From Bacteroides sp. MSB163 (GTDB lineage Bacteria > Bacteroidota > Bacteroidia > Bacteroidales > Bacteroidaceae): 64,000 nt of DNA. Location: contig NZ_CP143867.1 in NCBI RefSeq assembly GCF_036416795.1, positions 2,046,001-2,110,000 on the forward strand, read 5' to 3'. The notes under the pieces were generated by a model, which saw nothing but the letters and a program-made list of their open reading frames with translations, was not told the origin of the DNA and did no database searches. Below, one piece after another: positions 26,401 to 35,500 of the stretch. Numbering within the stretch: position 1 is the first letter of the stretch; each line of letters starts with the position of its first letter. The position numbers were made by a program, and so were the translations under genes.

Positions 26401-29400
26401 TTACTTCAGTTTTTCTAATCTTTCATTAATCATCTGTTCGATGTCATCGTCGGCATGGTAATTCTGTTGCAGGCTCAGCAAGTATTGGCGTGCATCCAGT
26501 TTTTTATCCATTGCTACATATACATCCGACAGCAGAACGAAACTTCTTGCCAGCCAGTAAGCGTGTGGTGTGCTCTGATCAATGAAGTTGAGTATTTCCT
26601 TTTCAGCAGCAGCGTATTCACCTGCCTTATACAGTTGTTGAGCAACCAGATATTTGGCTTCGGCCCCATAAAGTGTGCGTGTATCCTTAGCCAGTGTCTG
26701 AAGGTCGTTCATGGCTTTCTTGTCGGCGCGTTGGTTCAGATAAGCCTTGGCACGGAAATACAGGGCTTCGTTGCGTAGCTCCGGTGTCAATTTGGTTTCG
26801 GCAAGCAGGTCGGTGGCAGCAGCGATTGTTTCCACGTCATCCTGCATCAGGGCGGCACTGCGCAGCATTCCTGTTTCTGCAAGCTGTCGGTGTTCGGGAG
26901 TGGTAGCTTTTGCTTTCAACTGTCTGTAGTCATTCAATGCCTGGTCAAACTGCTTACGGTTGAACAGGATTTCCGCACGTGCAATGAGTGCTTCCTGTGA
27001 ATAAGGATTATCTGGATATTCCAGCAGTTTGCCGGCATGTTCCAATACGGCGGCTTCATCCTTCTGTTCTTTGCCAATCACACAAAGATAGTAATGGGCG
27101 TTCAGACTGAATGCACCGTTGGGGAAGCTTTGCAGGTAACGGGTAAAGCTTGATTTGGCAGGAGCGATCTCTCTCTTTATATATACCTTTTCTGCGGCGA
27201 TATAAGTCAGAGAATCCTGCTCACTGGCATCAAAGCGGATTTCTCCCGGCATCTTGGCTGCCAGGGCGGCAAATTCATCTACGCGGTTAGCGTCTACATA
27301 GATCGATTTCAGGTCACGCATGGCGAGACGTGCTTCTTCACTACCCGGATACTGGGTTACTACATGCTTGTAAGCATCTATCGCGCGATCATATTCATCG
27401 TTTTGGTAATAAAGCAGGCCGATTTCAGCAGCGGCTTTGCGGCTGACCGGGCTTTCGGGATATTTATCCAGCAATTCTTTAAATGCTGCGATAGCCTGGC
27501 GACTGTTGCTTGTCTGTACATACGAACGGCCTTTTTCGTAAAGAGCATTTACGGTATAGGGCGAAGACGGATATTTGTTTGCCATGCGGTTGAGCAATGC
27601 AACCTTACCATCATAATCTTTCTGCAAGCCGGCAACCAAAGCCAGCTGATAGAAAGAATAATCACCTGCAGGAGTTCCCATGTTTTCTGCTTTGGTATAA
27701 TACTGCTTGGCTTCATCGAAACGGCGTACGTGCAGATAACAGTCACCTATGCGATTGTAAGCATCTGCGAGTGCAGTGGGATTTTCTCCTTTTTCCAGTT
27801 GCGTGAATTTCAGGAAACGGTTCTGGGCAAGTGTGTAATCTTTCTCATGAAAAGCTATGTAGGCCAGATTATAGTATGCCAGTGCATAAGTTTCTGTATT
27901 TCTGTCCGGAGTAAGATTCAGATATTCACTGAAGTTACTTGCTGCTTCCTGCATCCGGTTCAGACGATAATAAGCTTCTCCTCTCCAATAAATAGCATCC
28001 GCCTTGTTTTGCAGATTATATTGTCCCAAGGCTACAGACTGGTTAAAGTAACCGATAGCTTCCTGGAATTGTGCATTGGCAAAAGACTGTGTACCGAGAT
28101 GGAACAAGATTTTCTGTTTCGCCTCCAGAATTGCAGTGCTCGGGTGAATGATTCGTTCGATGGATTTCAAGGCGGCTTCGTAACTGCGGGTATTCATGTA
28201 TACCTCTACCAGATAACTGCTGACTTTGTCTACATATTGGGAGTTCGGGAATTCATTAAGGAATTTCTCGAAAACAGTAACAGATTCACCGAAAGCGGAA
28301 TAGGAGGTTTCGTGAATACAAAGGGCGTAATTGTAAGCCGCCTGCTCTTTGACTTGCATATCTGCATTGGAGGCAGCAGCTTGCTCAAATGCCATGCGTG
28401 CCTTGTTCTTATCTGACATTTGCAGATAAGCCAACCCCATGTGCAGATAGGCATTTTGTGCCAATGCGTCATTTTCAGCGGTTACTTCACCGAGGGTATT
28501 GGCCGCTTTGGAGTATACACCGCAGTTGTAGTACGAAAGTCCCAGCATATAGAGTGCATCCCGACGGGGGGCAGCCTCTTTATTGTTTTCCAGATACTTT
28601 TCAAATGCCTCCATGGCTTCGTGATACTTTCCGAAGTGATAGTCGGCATCACCGAGAACGCGGTACATTTCAGCTGTATATTCATTATTCGGGTAGGCGG
28701 ACAGATAATTCTGCGCTACTATTTCCGCTTTATCATAATTCTTTTTAATCAGGTAAATCTCTGCAATATAATAAGGTGCAAGCGCTTTGTATTTGGCGTT
28801 ATCCTGTAAAGACAGGAAGCCGGTCATTGCTTCGTCATAACGTTGCTGGGTGTAGCGGATATAAGAAATGTAGTATGTGCAATCGGCTGCATACTTTTTA
28901 CTGGTACTACGGAGAGTTTCGAACCATATGGCAGCTTCTTTCACATTACCTGTTTTCAAATAGCAGGTTGCCAGGCGGTACGTCATATCGTCGCGTTCTT
29001 CGTTTCCCAGCAGGTCGAGGCGGGAAGAATTGAACATGGCCATGGCCTCATCGTATTTTCCTTCGAAGAAATATACGGATGCCATAAGTGCATAAATGCG
29101 ATTGGCATAGGGGGTATCGGGATATTCATCCAGATAGGCCTGCAATTTGTCTAAACTTTTAAGGTCTTTTAGTTCGTAGGCAGCACATACCAGCATATAC
29201 TCGGCTTCCATCCGTTCGCCTGTGACAGGCAGGGGCTTGCCTTCTGCATCTATCTGGCGTACGAATGCTTGCAACGGTGGGATGGCAGCTGCATACGCTT
29301 TTTGTTGGAACAGTGACTGTCCTTCCTGGTAAAGTCGTTGAGGGGAAGTGATATTCTCGCTGGTCTGTGCCGTAGCGAGCAAAGGTGCACAGCAGAGTGC

Positions 29401-29433
29401 CGTGCATAGTATTCGGGAGAGTTTATTCTTCAT
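26401..29433 (-). CDS. Large periplasmic tetratricopeptide-repeat protein
   Basis: 1010 residues. Signal peptide MKNKLSRILCTALCCAPLLATA, then TPR/Sel-type helical hairpins along almost the whole chain (for example YMLGLSYYNCGVYSKAANTL, AIYWRGEAYYRLNRMQEAAS, AYNRIGDCYLHVRRFDEAKQ, GLLYYQNDEYDRAIDAYKHV), including units of the BamD/YbgF kind (NKYPSSPYTVNALYEKGRSY). No catalytic domain seen. Such proteins act as scaffolds; with the downstream barrel protein it may form an outer-membrane assembly or transport complex, but that is inference from position only. The promoter box is 18 bp upstream. Confidence 0.85.
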   Translation of the reverse strand: MKNKLSRILCTALCCAPLLATAQTSENITSPQRLYQEGQSLFQQKAYAAAIPPLQAFVRQIDAEGKPLPVTGERMEAEYMLVCAAYELKDLKSLDKLQAYLDEYPDTPYANRIYALMASVYFFEGKYDEAMAMFNSSRLDLLGNEERDDMTYRLATCYLKTGNVKEAAIWFETLRSTSKKYAADCTYYISYIRYTQQRYDEAMTGFLSLQDNAKYKALAPYYIAEIYLIKKNYDKAEIVAQNYLSAYPNNEYTAEMYRVLGDADYHFGKYHEAMEAFEKYLENNKEAAPRRDALYMLGLSYYNCGVYSKAANTLGEVTAENDALAQNAYLHMGLAYLQMSDKNKARMAFEQAAASNADMQVKEQAAYNYALCIHETSYSAFGESVTVFEKFLNEFPNSQYVDKVSSYLVEVYMNTRSYEAALKSIERIIHPSTAILEAKQKILFHLGTQSFANAQFQEAIGYFNQSVALGQYNLQNKADAIYWRGEAYYRLNRMQEAASNFSEYLNLTPDRNTETYALAYYNLAYIAFHEKDYTLAQNRFLKFTQLEKGENPTALADAYNRIGDCYLHVRRFDEAKQYYTKAENMGTPAGDYSFYQLALVAGLQKDYDGKVALLNRMANKYPSSPYTVNALYEKGRSYVQTSNSRQAIAAFKELLDKYPESPVSRKAAAEIGLLYYQNDEYDRAIDAYKHVVTQYPGSEEARLAMRDLKSIYVDANRVDEFAALAAKMPGEIRFDASEQDSLTYIAAEKVYIKREIAPAKSSFTRYLQSFPNGAFSLNAHYYLCVIGKEQKDEAAVLEHAGKLLEYPDNPYSQEALIARAEILFNRKQFDQALNDYRQLKAKATTPEHRQLAETGMLRSAALMQDDVETIAAATDLLAETKLTPELRNEALYFRAKAYLNQRADKKAMNDLQTLAKDTRTLYGAEAKYLVAQQLYKAGEYAAAEKEILNFIDQSTPHAYWLARSFVLLSDVYVAMDKKLDARQYLLSLQQNYHADDDIEQMINERLEKLK

Positions 29434-29450
29434 AATGCAACGCGTTTTTA

Positions 29451-29458
29451 CAAAAGTA
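29451..29458 (-). promoter_or_regulatory. -7 box of the TPR-barrel operon
   Basis: Minus-strand TACTTTTG, perfect TAnnTTTG, giving a leader of only about 10 nt before ATG 29433. Confidence 0.5.
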
Positions 29459-29531
29459 CGGGTTTTAAGTCGAATTTGTTACACTTGTTTGGCTTTTTTA
29501 GGAATGGTGAGAAATAAATAGCATCTTTTTA

Positions 29532-29569
29532 TTCTCCTATTGGGGAAATATTTTTTGCCAATAGGAGAA
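29532..29569. terminator. Inverted repeat after the NUDIX gene
   Basis: Perfect 12-bp arms TTCTCCTATTGG (29532-29543) and complement (29558-29569), loop 14 nt, 20 bp past the NUDIX stop. T runs precede rather than follow the stem on the minus strand, so termination is likely but not canonical. Confidence 0.5.
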
Positions 29570-29588
29570 AAAAAACTTCTTATTTGAG

Positions 29589-30116
29589 TCATTTTTCCTT
29601 TTCTTTCAGGAATATTTCTAATCCTTTCCGGATTGAACCTAGTCCGAAATCTTCTGTATGTATATCTTTTAGCGGCAGGAAAAAAACATCTGCCGCGTCA
29701 TCCATGGCTTTGTAATGCAATGTATCGGTGACTGAGCACCGGAAAAACTGATCCAGTGTGTGGACAGTAAAACCGGAATACACATATATATTAGGCAAGG
29801 AAAAGAGATATTCCGCCTTTTCCACTTCCATTCCTGTCTCTTCTTTTACTTCACGCGTAACTCCTTCTTCTCCGGTTTCCGCCATGTCGATGAAACCACC
29901 AGGCAAATCCAGTGTTCCTTTGGCGGGGTCTTTGGCACGGCGGCATACCAACAGTTCGTTCCGTTCATTCATTATCAGTGCCACGGTGGCAGCGGATGGG
30001 TTGAAATAATAGACGAATCCACAGTCGGCACAGCGTTTGGACTTTTCATTGTTGATATCAAAATGTGCGGAGCCACACTTGGGGCAGTATTTGAATTGGG
30101 ATAGGGGATGTTCCAT
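29589..30116 (-). CDS. NUDIX hydrolase with N-terminal zinc ribbon
   Basis: 175 residues. Residues about 11-35 form a zinc ribbon (CPKCGSAHFD...CADCGFVYYFN). The NUDIX box GGFIDMAETGEEGVTREVKEETGM spans about 72-95 with all metal-binding Glu residues present. Architecture matches NADH-pyrophosphatase-like NUDIX proteins, which hydrolyse nucleoside diphosphate-X compounds; the actual substrate cannot be told. Stands alone. Confidence 0.92.
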   Translation of the reverse strand: MEHPLSQFKYCPKCGSAHFDINNEKSKRCADCGFVYYFNPSAATVALIMNERNELLVCRRAKDPAKGTLDLPGGFIDMAETGEEGVTREVKEETGMEVEKAEYLFSLPNIYVYSGFTVHTLDQFFRCSVTDTLHYKAMDDAADVFFLPLKDIHTEDFGLGSIRKGLEIFLKEKEK

Positions 30117-30180
30117 AAATGGTTAAATATTAGGTTTAGAATGATGTATTACTGAACTACTGATTTTTAATTGATACCTT

Positions 30181-30198
30181 TATCGAGTATACTTGATA
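30181..30198. promoter_or_regulatory. 18-bp dyad upstream of the NUDIX gene
   Basis: TATCGAGTATACTTGATA is palindromic except for one mismatched pair. It lies 65 bp upstream of the NUDIX ATG and 60 bp past the stop of the next gene, so it could be an operator; no regulator is identified. Confidence 0.35.
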
Positions 30199-30257
30199 CG
30201 CCACTCAATCAGATTTACAATCCGTTGGGACGGGGCTCTATCTTAAGGTTCTGGAAG

Positions 30258-31916
30258 TTAATTTGATCTTCCATCTAATAATAAGAGAATTCGCTCACCT
30301 GGCCCAGATATTTTATACGTTTGTTTAGGACTTGTTCTTCTATTTGGGAATTCCATTTCTACCCAGCCCAGTGCAAGTAGCGGATCTAAGTATCTGGCTC
30401 TATTATCAGAATGGTTTTTTAATCCCATTTTTTCGAAAAGCTCGGTTCGGGGAATTCTTTGCTGCAGGAGCACTAACATTTCTTTAACTCTACCATGAAT
30501 TTCTTTATTTAGTATGTCGCTAACTTGGTCGCTAACTTGGTCGCTAACTTGGTCGCTAACTTGGTCGCTAACTTGGTCGCTAACTTGATTTGCAAAGTCA
30601 ATAAGGTCATTTATATTGCTAAAGGTTAGCTTAATATCTATATCGGCACTTGGTTTTGTAAATATCTTGTCCGCTAAAGAATGAGCAGGGATGATTGCCA
30701 GAAAATAGCTACTGATATCATCTGTTTCAAAAATAGGCTTAGGTGAGCCATTGGCTTCTAATGCGCCGTATATTGCAGGAAAACCAGTCCCTCTCCCTTC
30801 AGTTAGTTGTAATTCTTTCAGAAAATCACCGATACGTCTATTCCTATATTCACGAGCCACAATGCGACGTTTGGTTTTCAATACTTTAAAGTCTACTGGG
30901 GGAACAGGACCTGGAAAACTTAGTATTTCTATTTTATCTGGCCATATTTGTATTTCTATTGGAGATTGTCGTTCATAACTTTTGTGATATATTGCATTTG
31001 ATAAGGCCTCTTCTATAGCTACATAGGGAAAATTATAGAATCTTAATGCCTCTGCCTTGTTTTTTTGCTTGATAACTTTTTCAGCGATGATATTAGTGCG
31101 AATAAAGTCCAGAACATTTCTTAATTGCTTTTGTATGCATCCTTTGAAGTAATATTCTTCAAATAGTTGTCCCGATCCATCTTTATGCCATACCAATTCA
31201 ATCCATGAACGGGGAAAGAATTTCTCGGGATTTTTTGAGAAGAATAGTAACCCAACGTTTACCGGACGTAAATCTTCTTCCGGACCTTTTGCTATATACA
31301 TTGCTTTTGCCAAATCTACTAGTGGCATTCTGGTACTTTCGGCATATAAGTCACTTTTGATTTCTTGTAAATGAGCTTGAATAAGACTTAAATCAAAATC
31401 ATCGATTTTAGCTTGGTGATTAATGCGGTCGTCGAATGGAATATGTGCAGTTTGTTCTAGCAGTTGACGCAGGTTTTCATCTTTGGCTATAATACTCTCA
31501 CTACCTACACGTATATAAGGTTGCCGTTGCGCTTTTGAACCAAGCGTTACTGGGGCAGTATACATACGGTTATCTCCTGCAGGGCACCAAAGCACTAAAA
31601 TGTGTTTACCCTGCAGAATATAGGGTTGGATGATTGGAAAGTAGTTAGGTTGTATTTGGTAACCTATGTTAATGATCTCCTTTTGCAATTTATCTAAACA
31701 GTTTTCATTTAATCCAATGGGAGGTAATTCCGGCTTACCATTATTTTCATTGATTCCGATGGTTATATATCCCCCTCCCCAGTTATGGAGATCATTGGCA
31801 AAAGCACACAAAGTATGGATGATCGTTTCCGGATTCCAACCGGATTTGAATTCAATTCGTTCCCATTCAACGGTGTTGCCTTTTATTAAGTCTTCTATAT
31901 TTATTGGTAAAGCCAT
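30258..31916 (-). CDS. AlbA_2 / RecG-like ATP-binding transcriptional regulator
   Basis: 552 residues. The N-terminal AlbA_2 (Schlafen-type) putative nucleic-acid-binding domain shows ERIEFKSGWNPETIIHTLCAFAN and GGGYITIGINENNGKP. The middle carries the HATPase_c_4-like segment FPYVAIEEALSNAIYHKSYE and IEILSFPGPV, with RNRRIGDFLKELQLTEGRGTGFP following. Near residues 443-467 there are six tandem QVSD units, then a winged-helix-like end (RIPRTELFEKMGLKNHSDNRARYLDPLLALGWV). Proteins of this family are usually annotated as ATP-binding regulators; target unknown. Consensus-type promoter at 31938-31967. Flanked by accessory, partly decayed genes, so probably part of a variable island. Confidence 0.85.
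   Translation of the reverse strand: MALPINIEDLIKGNTVEWERIEFKSGWNPETIIHTLCAFANDLHNWGGGYITIGINENNGKPELPPIGLNENCLDKLQKEIINIGYQIQPNYFPIIQPYILQGKHILVLWCPAGDNRMYTAPVTLGSKAQRQPYIRVGSESIIAKDENLRQLLEQTAHIPFDDRINHQAKIDDFDLSLIQAHLQEIKSDLYAESTRMPLVDLAKAMYIAKGPEEDLRPVNVGLLFFSKNPEKFFPRSWIELVWHKDGSGQLFEEYYFKGCIQKQLRNVLDFIRTNIIAEKVIKQKNKAEALRFYNFPYVAIEEALSNAIYHKSYERQSPIEIQIWPDKIEILSFPGPVPPVDFKVLKTKRRIVAREYRNRRIGDFLKELQLTEGRGTGFPAIYGALEANGSPKPIFETDDISSYFLAIIPAHSLADKIFTKPSADIDIKLTFSNINDLIDFANQVSDQVSDQVSDQVSDQVSDQVSDILNKEIHGRVKEMLVLLQQRIPRTELFEKMGLKNHSDNRARYLDPLLALGWVEMEFPNRRTSPKQTYKISGPGERILLLLDGRSN
30516..30587 (-). repeat. Six identical in-frame 12-bp units (QVSD) in the AlbA_2 gene
   Basis: Minus-strand unit CAAGTTAGCGAC repeated six times without a mismatch. 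Twelve is a multiple of three, so gain or loss of units changes linker length without frameshift. Located between the ATPase-like core and the C-terminal winged helix. Confidence 0.9.
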
Positions 31917-31937
31917 ATTAAGTCACCTGTATTTCTG

Positions 31938-31967
31938 CAAATGTACTGAATGTTATTGGTATGGCAA
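31938..31967 (-). promoter_or_regulatory. Promoter of the AlbA_2 gene
   Basis: Minus-strand TTGC (31967-31964), 18 bp, TACATTTG (31945-31938). Start near 31931, leader about 15 nt. About 45 bp of this region is copied upstream of the MNT remnant. Confidence 0.65.
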
Positions 31968-32024
31968 TAAATGGTAGAAGATAAAATCAATCACTAAGCC
32001 TAATGTAAGCTTAAATACTACTGA

Positions 32025-32150
32025 TTATAGTTCTTTGAGATATATTTCTATTCTGATAATATCCATGTACGAGGACGTGCCGCATATATATGACTGCTTC
32101 CCATTACACTTTTGCAATAATCGTCCTTTATCTTTAGGCTTTTCTCTCAT
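32025..32150 (-). pseudogene. HEPN-domain gene remnant
   Basis: A 41-residue frame beginning MREKPKDKGRLLQK, which matches the usual start of HEPN (DUF86-type) proteins, then diverging into CNGKQSYICGTSSYMDIIR and stopping. HEPN partners of MNT nucleotidyltransferases are normally about 110-120 residues, so most of the domain, including the Rx4-6H RNase motif, is gone. Its ATG overlaps the end of the upstream MNT frame by 17 bp, exactly how intact MNT-HEPN pairs are arranged. Recognition rests on the first 14 residues and the arrangement. Confidence 0.6.
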
Positions 32151-32361
32151 AGATTAATATTTTATCTCGTTCTGCACTATCCTTGGCAAAATCTTTTAAT
32201 TGCCCTTCTTCTACTAAGTCTATATCTTTATGTAATACTTTTCTTTCAATATCACTTTCATGTGTTTCTTCGCCGCGAGAGTAAGAGCCGAATACCCATG
32301 CTTTCTCGATAGGTTGTAGCTTAAAAAAATCTTTTAACTTATTGACGATAACTTGTTTCAT
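32134..32361 (-). pseudogene. MNT-type nucleotidyltransferase, internally deleted
   Basis: 75 residues from ATG 32361 (a longer frame starts at 32412). MKQVIVNKLKDFF then KAWVFGSYSRGEETHESDI is a minimal nucleotidyltransferase start with the GS and first Asp motif. Immediately after SDI the text jumps to ERKVLHKDIDLVEEGQLKDFAKDSAERDKILIYERKA, which is the normal C-terminal part. About 20-25 residues in between, including the rest of the DxD motif, are missing, and the second catalytic Asp is replaced by Glu. In intact systems this protein is the antitoxin that AMPylates the HEPN toxin. The promoter (32379-32386) also has lost a consensus base. Confidence 0.7.
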
Positions 32362-32445
32362 AGAAAAACGGCTTTTTGTAAATGTACTAAATGTTATTGA
32401 TATGTCAATCATTGGCAGAGATAAATACTGTTATAGTGATTTAGA

Positions 32446-32488
32446 AGAAAGGCCCTATCACTCATTTATCATGGTGTAGGACCTTTCT
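32446..32488 (-). terminator. Terminator of the surface-protein operon
   Basis: Arms AGAAAGGCCCTA (32446-32457) and TAGGACCTTTCT (32477-32488) with one mismatch, 19-nt loop, 22 bp after the stop of the last gene. Minus-strand tail is CTTTCTTCT-like, a weak T run. Confidence 0.6.
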
Positions 32489-32509
32489 CTAAATTAACAA
32501 ACAATTAAC

Positions 32510-35500
32510 TTATTGAACCAGAATCTTTTTTCTTGCCAGCAGATAGATGCCTTTTTCCAGTCCGGTGACAGCAGTGGTACCTTCCTGTACTTCAACCTGA
32601 CGTACCATGTGTCCGGCTGTATCGTAAATGGAAAGCGTACGCTCGCGGTCACTCTTGATGTAAAGGACACCATATCGGACATAGATTTCTATTCCATTCC
32701 ATGCGTCGGAAGGTAGTGCTTCTATGCCGGTGATTTCTCCTCCTATTCCTCCGATACTGTAAAGTTTCGGTGCGTTGACTATTGCCTCTTTGCTAATCAG
32801 ATAAGCTTCGAAGGCTTGCACATTGCGCAAGTTACGGACGAACGCGCTACCCGGGGCGATATTCTCATACGTAGCTGTGTTGATGGCATACACTGTGTCA
32901 TGCTTGAATACCGTTTCATAAACTGGGACCATAATCCGGTTGCTTCCTTCTATGCGTACAAGTTCCTTGTTGGAGGTTGCTTTTATCTCTACTCCTTCTG
33001 TATCTTCGGCATGGAAGAGTACTTCTCCGCTGATGTTGAACTCATCTTCATACGAATCGCTGTTGGGCATGGAGATGATATAAGGGGTATTTGCTTTCAT
33101 AGCAGTGGTGTGCTGGAAACCGTCAATGGTCATTTCTGCCAGCCAGAAAGGTTTAACCCCTTCCTTGCCACTGTTGAAAGGTGCCAGTTCTCCTTTCTTT
33201 TCGTTGCTGAAAGTTTGCACATCAAATGGTAGTGCGATTGCTTCCCAACCGGCTGCATCTGTTTTGTTGCCGGAATACATACTGAAGTTGCGTTTATAGG
33301 TAATGTCTTTTACCTTAAACGGTTGCGGGACACGGAAGCCTTTGCCATGAGTTAAAGTAATCTTTTCGGCTATACCGCCGATAACTACATTTCCTTCATA
33401 CGTGCATTCTGCTCCTTCCGGTGCAAATATAAGCAGATTGCCCATCTTGGCAGGTGTGTCGAAACTTTCGGCTGTGATAGTTGCTTGCGCATTCCAGTCT
33501 ATTAGCAGCAATTGGTTGCAGCCATTGAATACGGCTTTCCCTACAGACTTTACACTGGCAGGAATTTCCATTTCAGTCAGTCCGGTACAACTGTTTAAAG
33601 CTGCTGGGGCAATCTCTGTCGTATGATTGGAGAGTACGAGGCGTGTCAGATTGGGCAGGTTGTAGAACATATAGTCTCCTGTGACATCATCCGCGGTGAG
33701 ATAATTCTCGTAGTATTTATCCCCGCCTTCTACTATACGTGCTCCGCTGATGTCAAGTCGTTGCAGGTTCGTCAGGCTTCGGATGAACTTGATGTCGGTT
33801 CCGTTGAGATAGCCGGTAAGTGTCAGATTGACGATAGCTTCCTTATCGCCTACCAGTTCGGGCAGAGTGCCGGCTGGTTCCACATGAATGGTGTCGGAAG
33901 TGTTTTGCCCGATGCAGACGATGGTGATTGCATCCTTGTTGTAGGTCTCGTCATGGGTTGCATCGTGCAACAGGGCATAGTATGTACCTTTTTCTTCGGT
34001 CTTCACTTTTTTACCTGTTAATATATCGCTACCACTGAGAGTATATACCAACTCGTTTTTGGGGTTGAAGATAGAAAGAATACAGGGTTGATCCGCTTTC
34101 CAATAGACGGAATCTTCTTTGTTGATATCAATGCTAATAGCTTCTAATGTCCGGCTTACAGGCTTTTGAAAGTTACTTCCTTTATTCAAGGTCAACAGCT
34201 TTGCTTCTATCGTTTGCTTGCTGGTATGTGCAAAGGTGTCAATGGAAGCAACACTCCAACGTTCCGCTTCATCCTTAAACTGAAGGTTCAATTGTACATC
34301 GCTTGCCCAGGCGAATGTTGCTGTTCCGCTCTCTTTGCTCGTACTTGTCAGTTGAATGCTTTCCGGCATCGTTTTCGGGATGATGGCTTCCGGTATGTCA
34401 AGGAGGAAGCCATCCCATTGGAGGACTTCTGTTGGTGTGAAGTTTCCGGTCTGTAACGTGTTTAAGTCATCGTTTAGCCAATAAGCATAGTTGCTGATCT
34501 TGCCTTTTGTTATGTTCTCTGATGGGCATACAAAGTATTGTGTCAACAGGCTACTCCAGTTTCCGAGTTTGTCTTTTGCTCTGAAATTCAGGTAGTGTAC
34601 ACCTCGCTCCAAAGTAGCGACATCTAAATCGAGCATGATTGTACCGTTGGTACTTTCTGTTGTTTTCTTATTTTCAATATCTTTATCAATCCAATACTCA
34701 TAACTATTCAAGGCGTTGTCTGCTCCGTTGTCCGTACTGGTGCGATAGAAGTATTGCGTCAACAGGTTACTCCAGTTTCCGAGTTTGTCTTTCGCTCTGA
34801 AATTCAGGTAATGTACACCTTGTGATAAGTCGGACACATCTAAATCAAGCGCAATCATTCCGTTGCTGCTTTCTACGGATTTCTTATTCGTCACGTCTTT
34901 ATCAATCCAGTACTCATAACTGCTTAGGGCATTATCTGCTCCGTTATCCGTGCTGGTGCGATAAAAGTATTGCGTCAATAGATTACTCCGGTTCCCGAGT
35001 TTATCTTTCGCTCTGAAATTCAGATAGTGTACTCCCTGTGTTAGAGTAGTGACATCTAAATCGAGTATGATTGTACCGTTGGTACTTTCTGTTGTTTTCT
35101 TATTCGTAATGTCTTTATCAATCCAGTACTCATAACTGCTCAGAGCATTATCTGCTCCGTTATCCGTGCTGGTGCGATAAAAGTATTGCGTCAACAGATT
35201 ACTCCGGTTCCCGAGTTTATCTTTCGCTCTGAAGTTTAGATAGTGCACCCCCTGTGTTAGAGTAGTGACATCTAAATCGAGTATGATTGTACCGTTGGTA
35301 CTTTCTGTTGTTTTCTTATTCGTTACGTCTTTATCAATCCAGTACTCATAACTGCTTAGGGCATTGTCTGCTCCGTTATCCGTGCTGGTGCGATAGAAAT
35401 ACTGGGTTAAGGGGGGACTCCACTTCCCTTCGCTGTCTTTTGCACGGAAGGTGATATAGTGTAGGCCTTGACTGAATGTGGATACATCTGCTTCGAAAGA

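Noticed and set aside
27364..28416. 350-codon plus-strand open frame
   Set aside because: Lies wholly inside the TPR gene on the opposite strand and has a Cys/Ile-rich composition with no domain.
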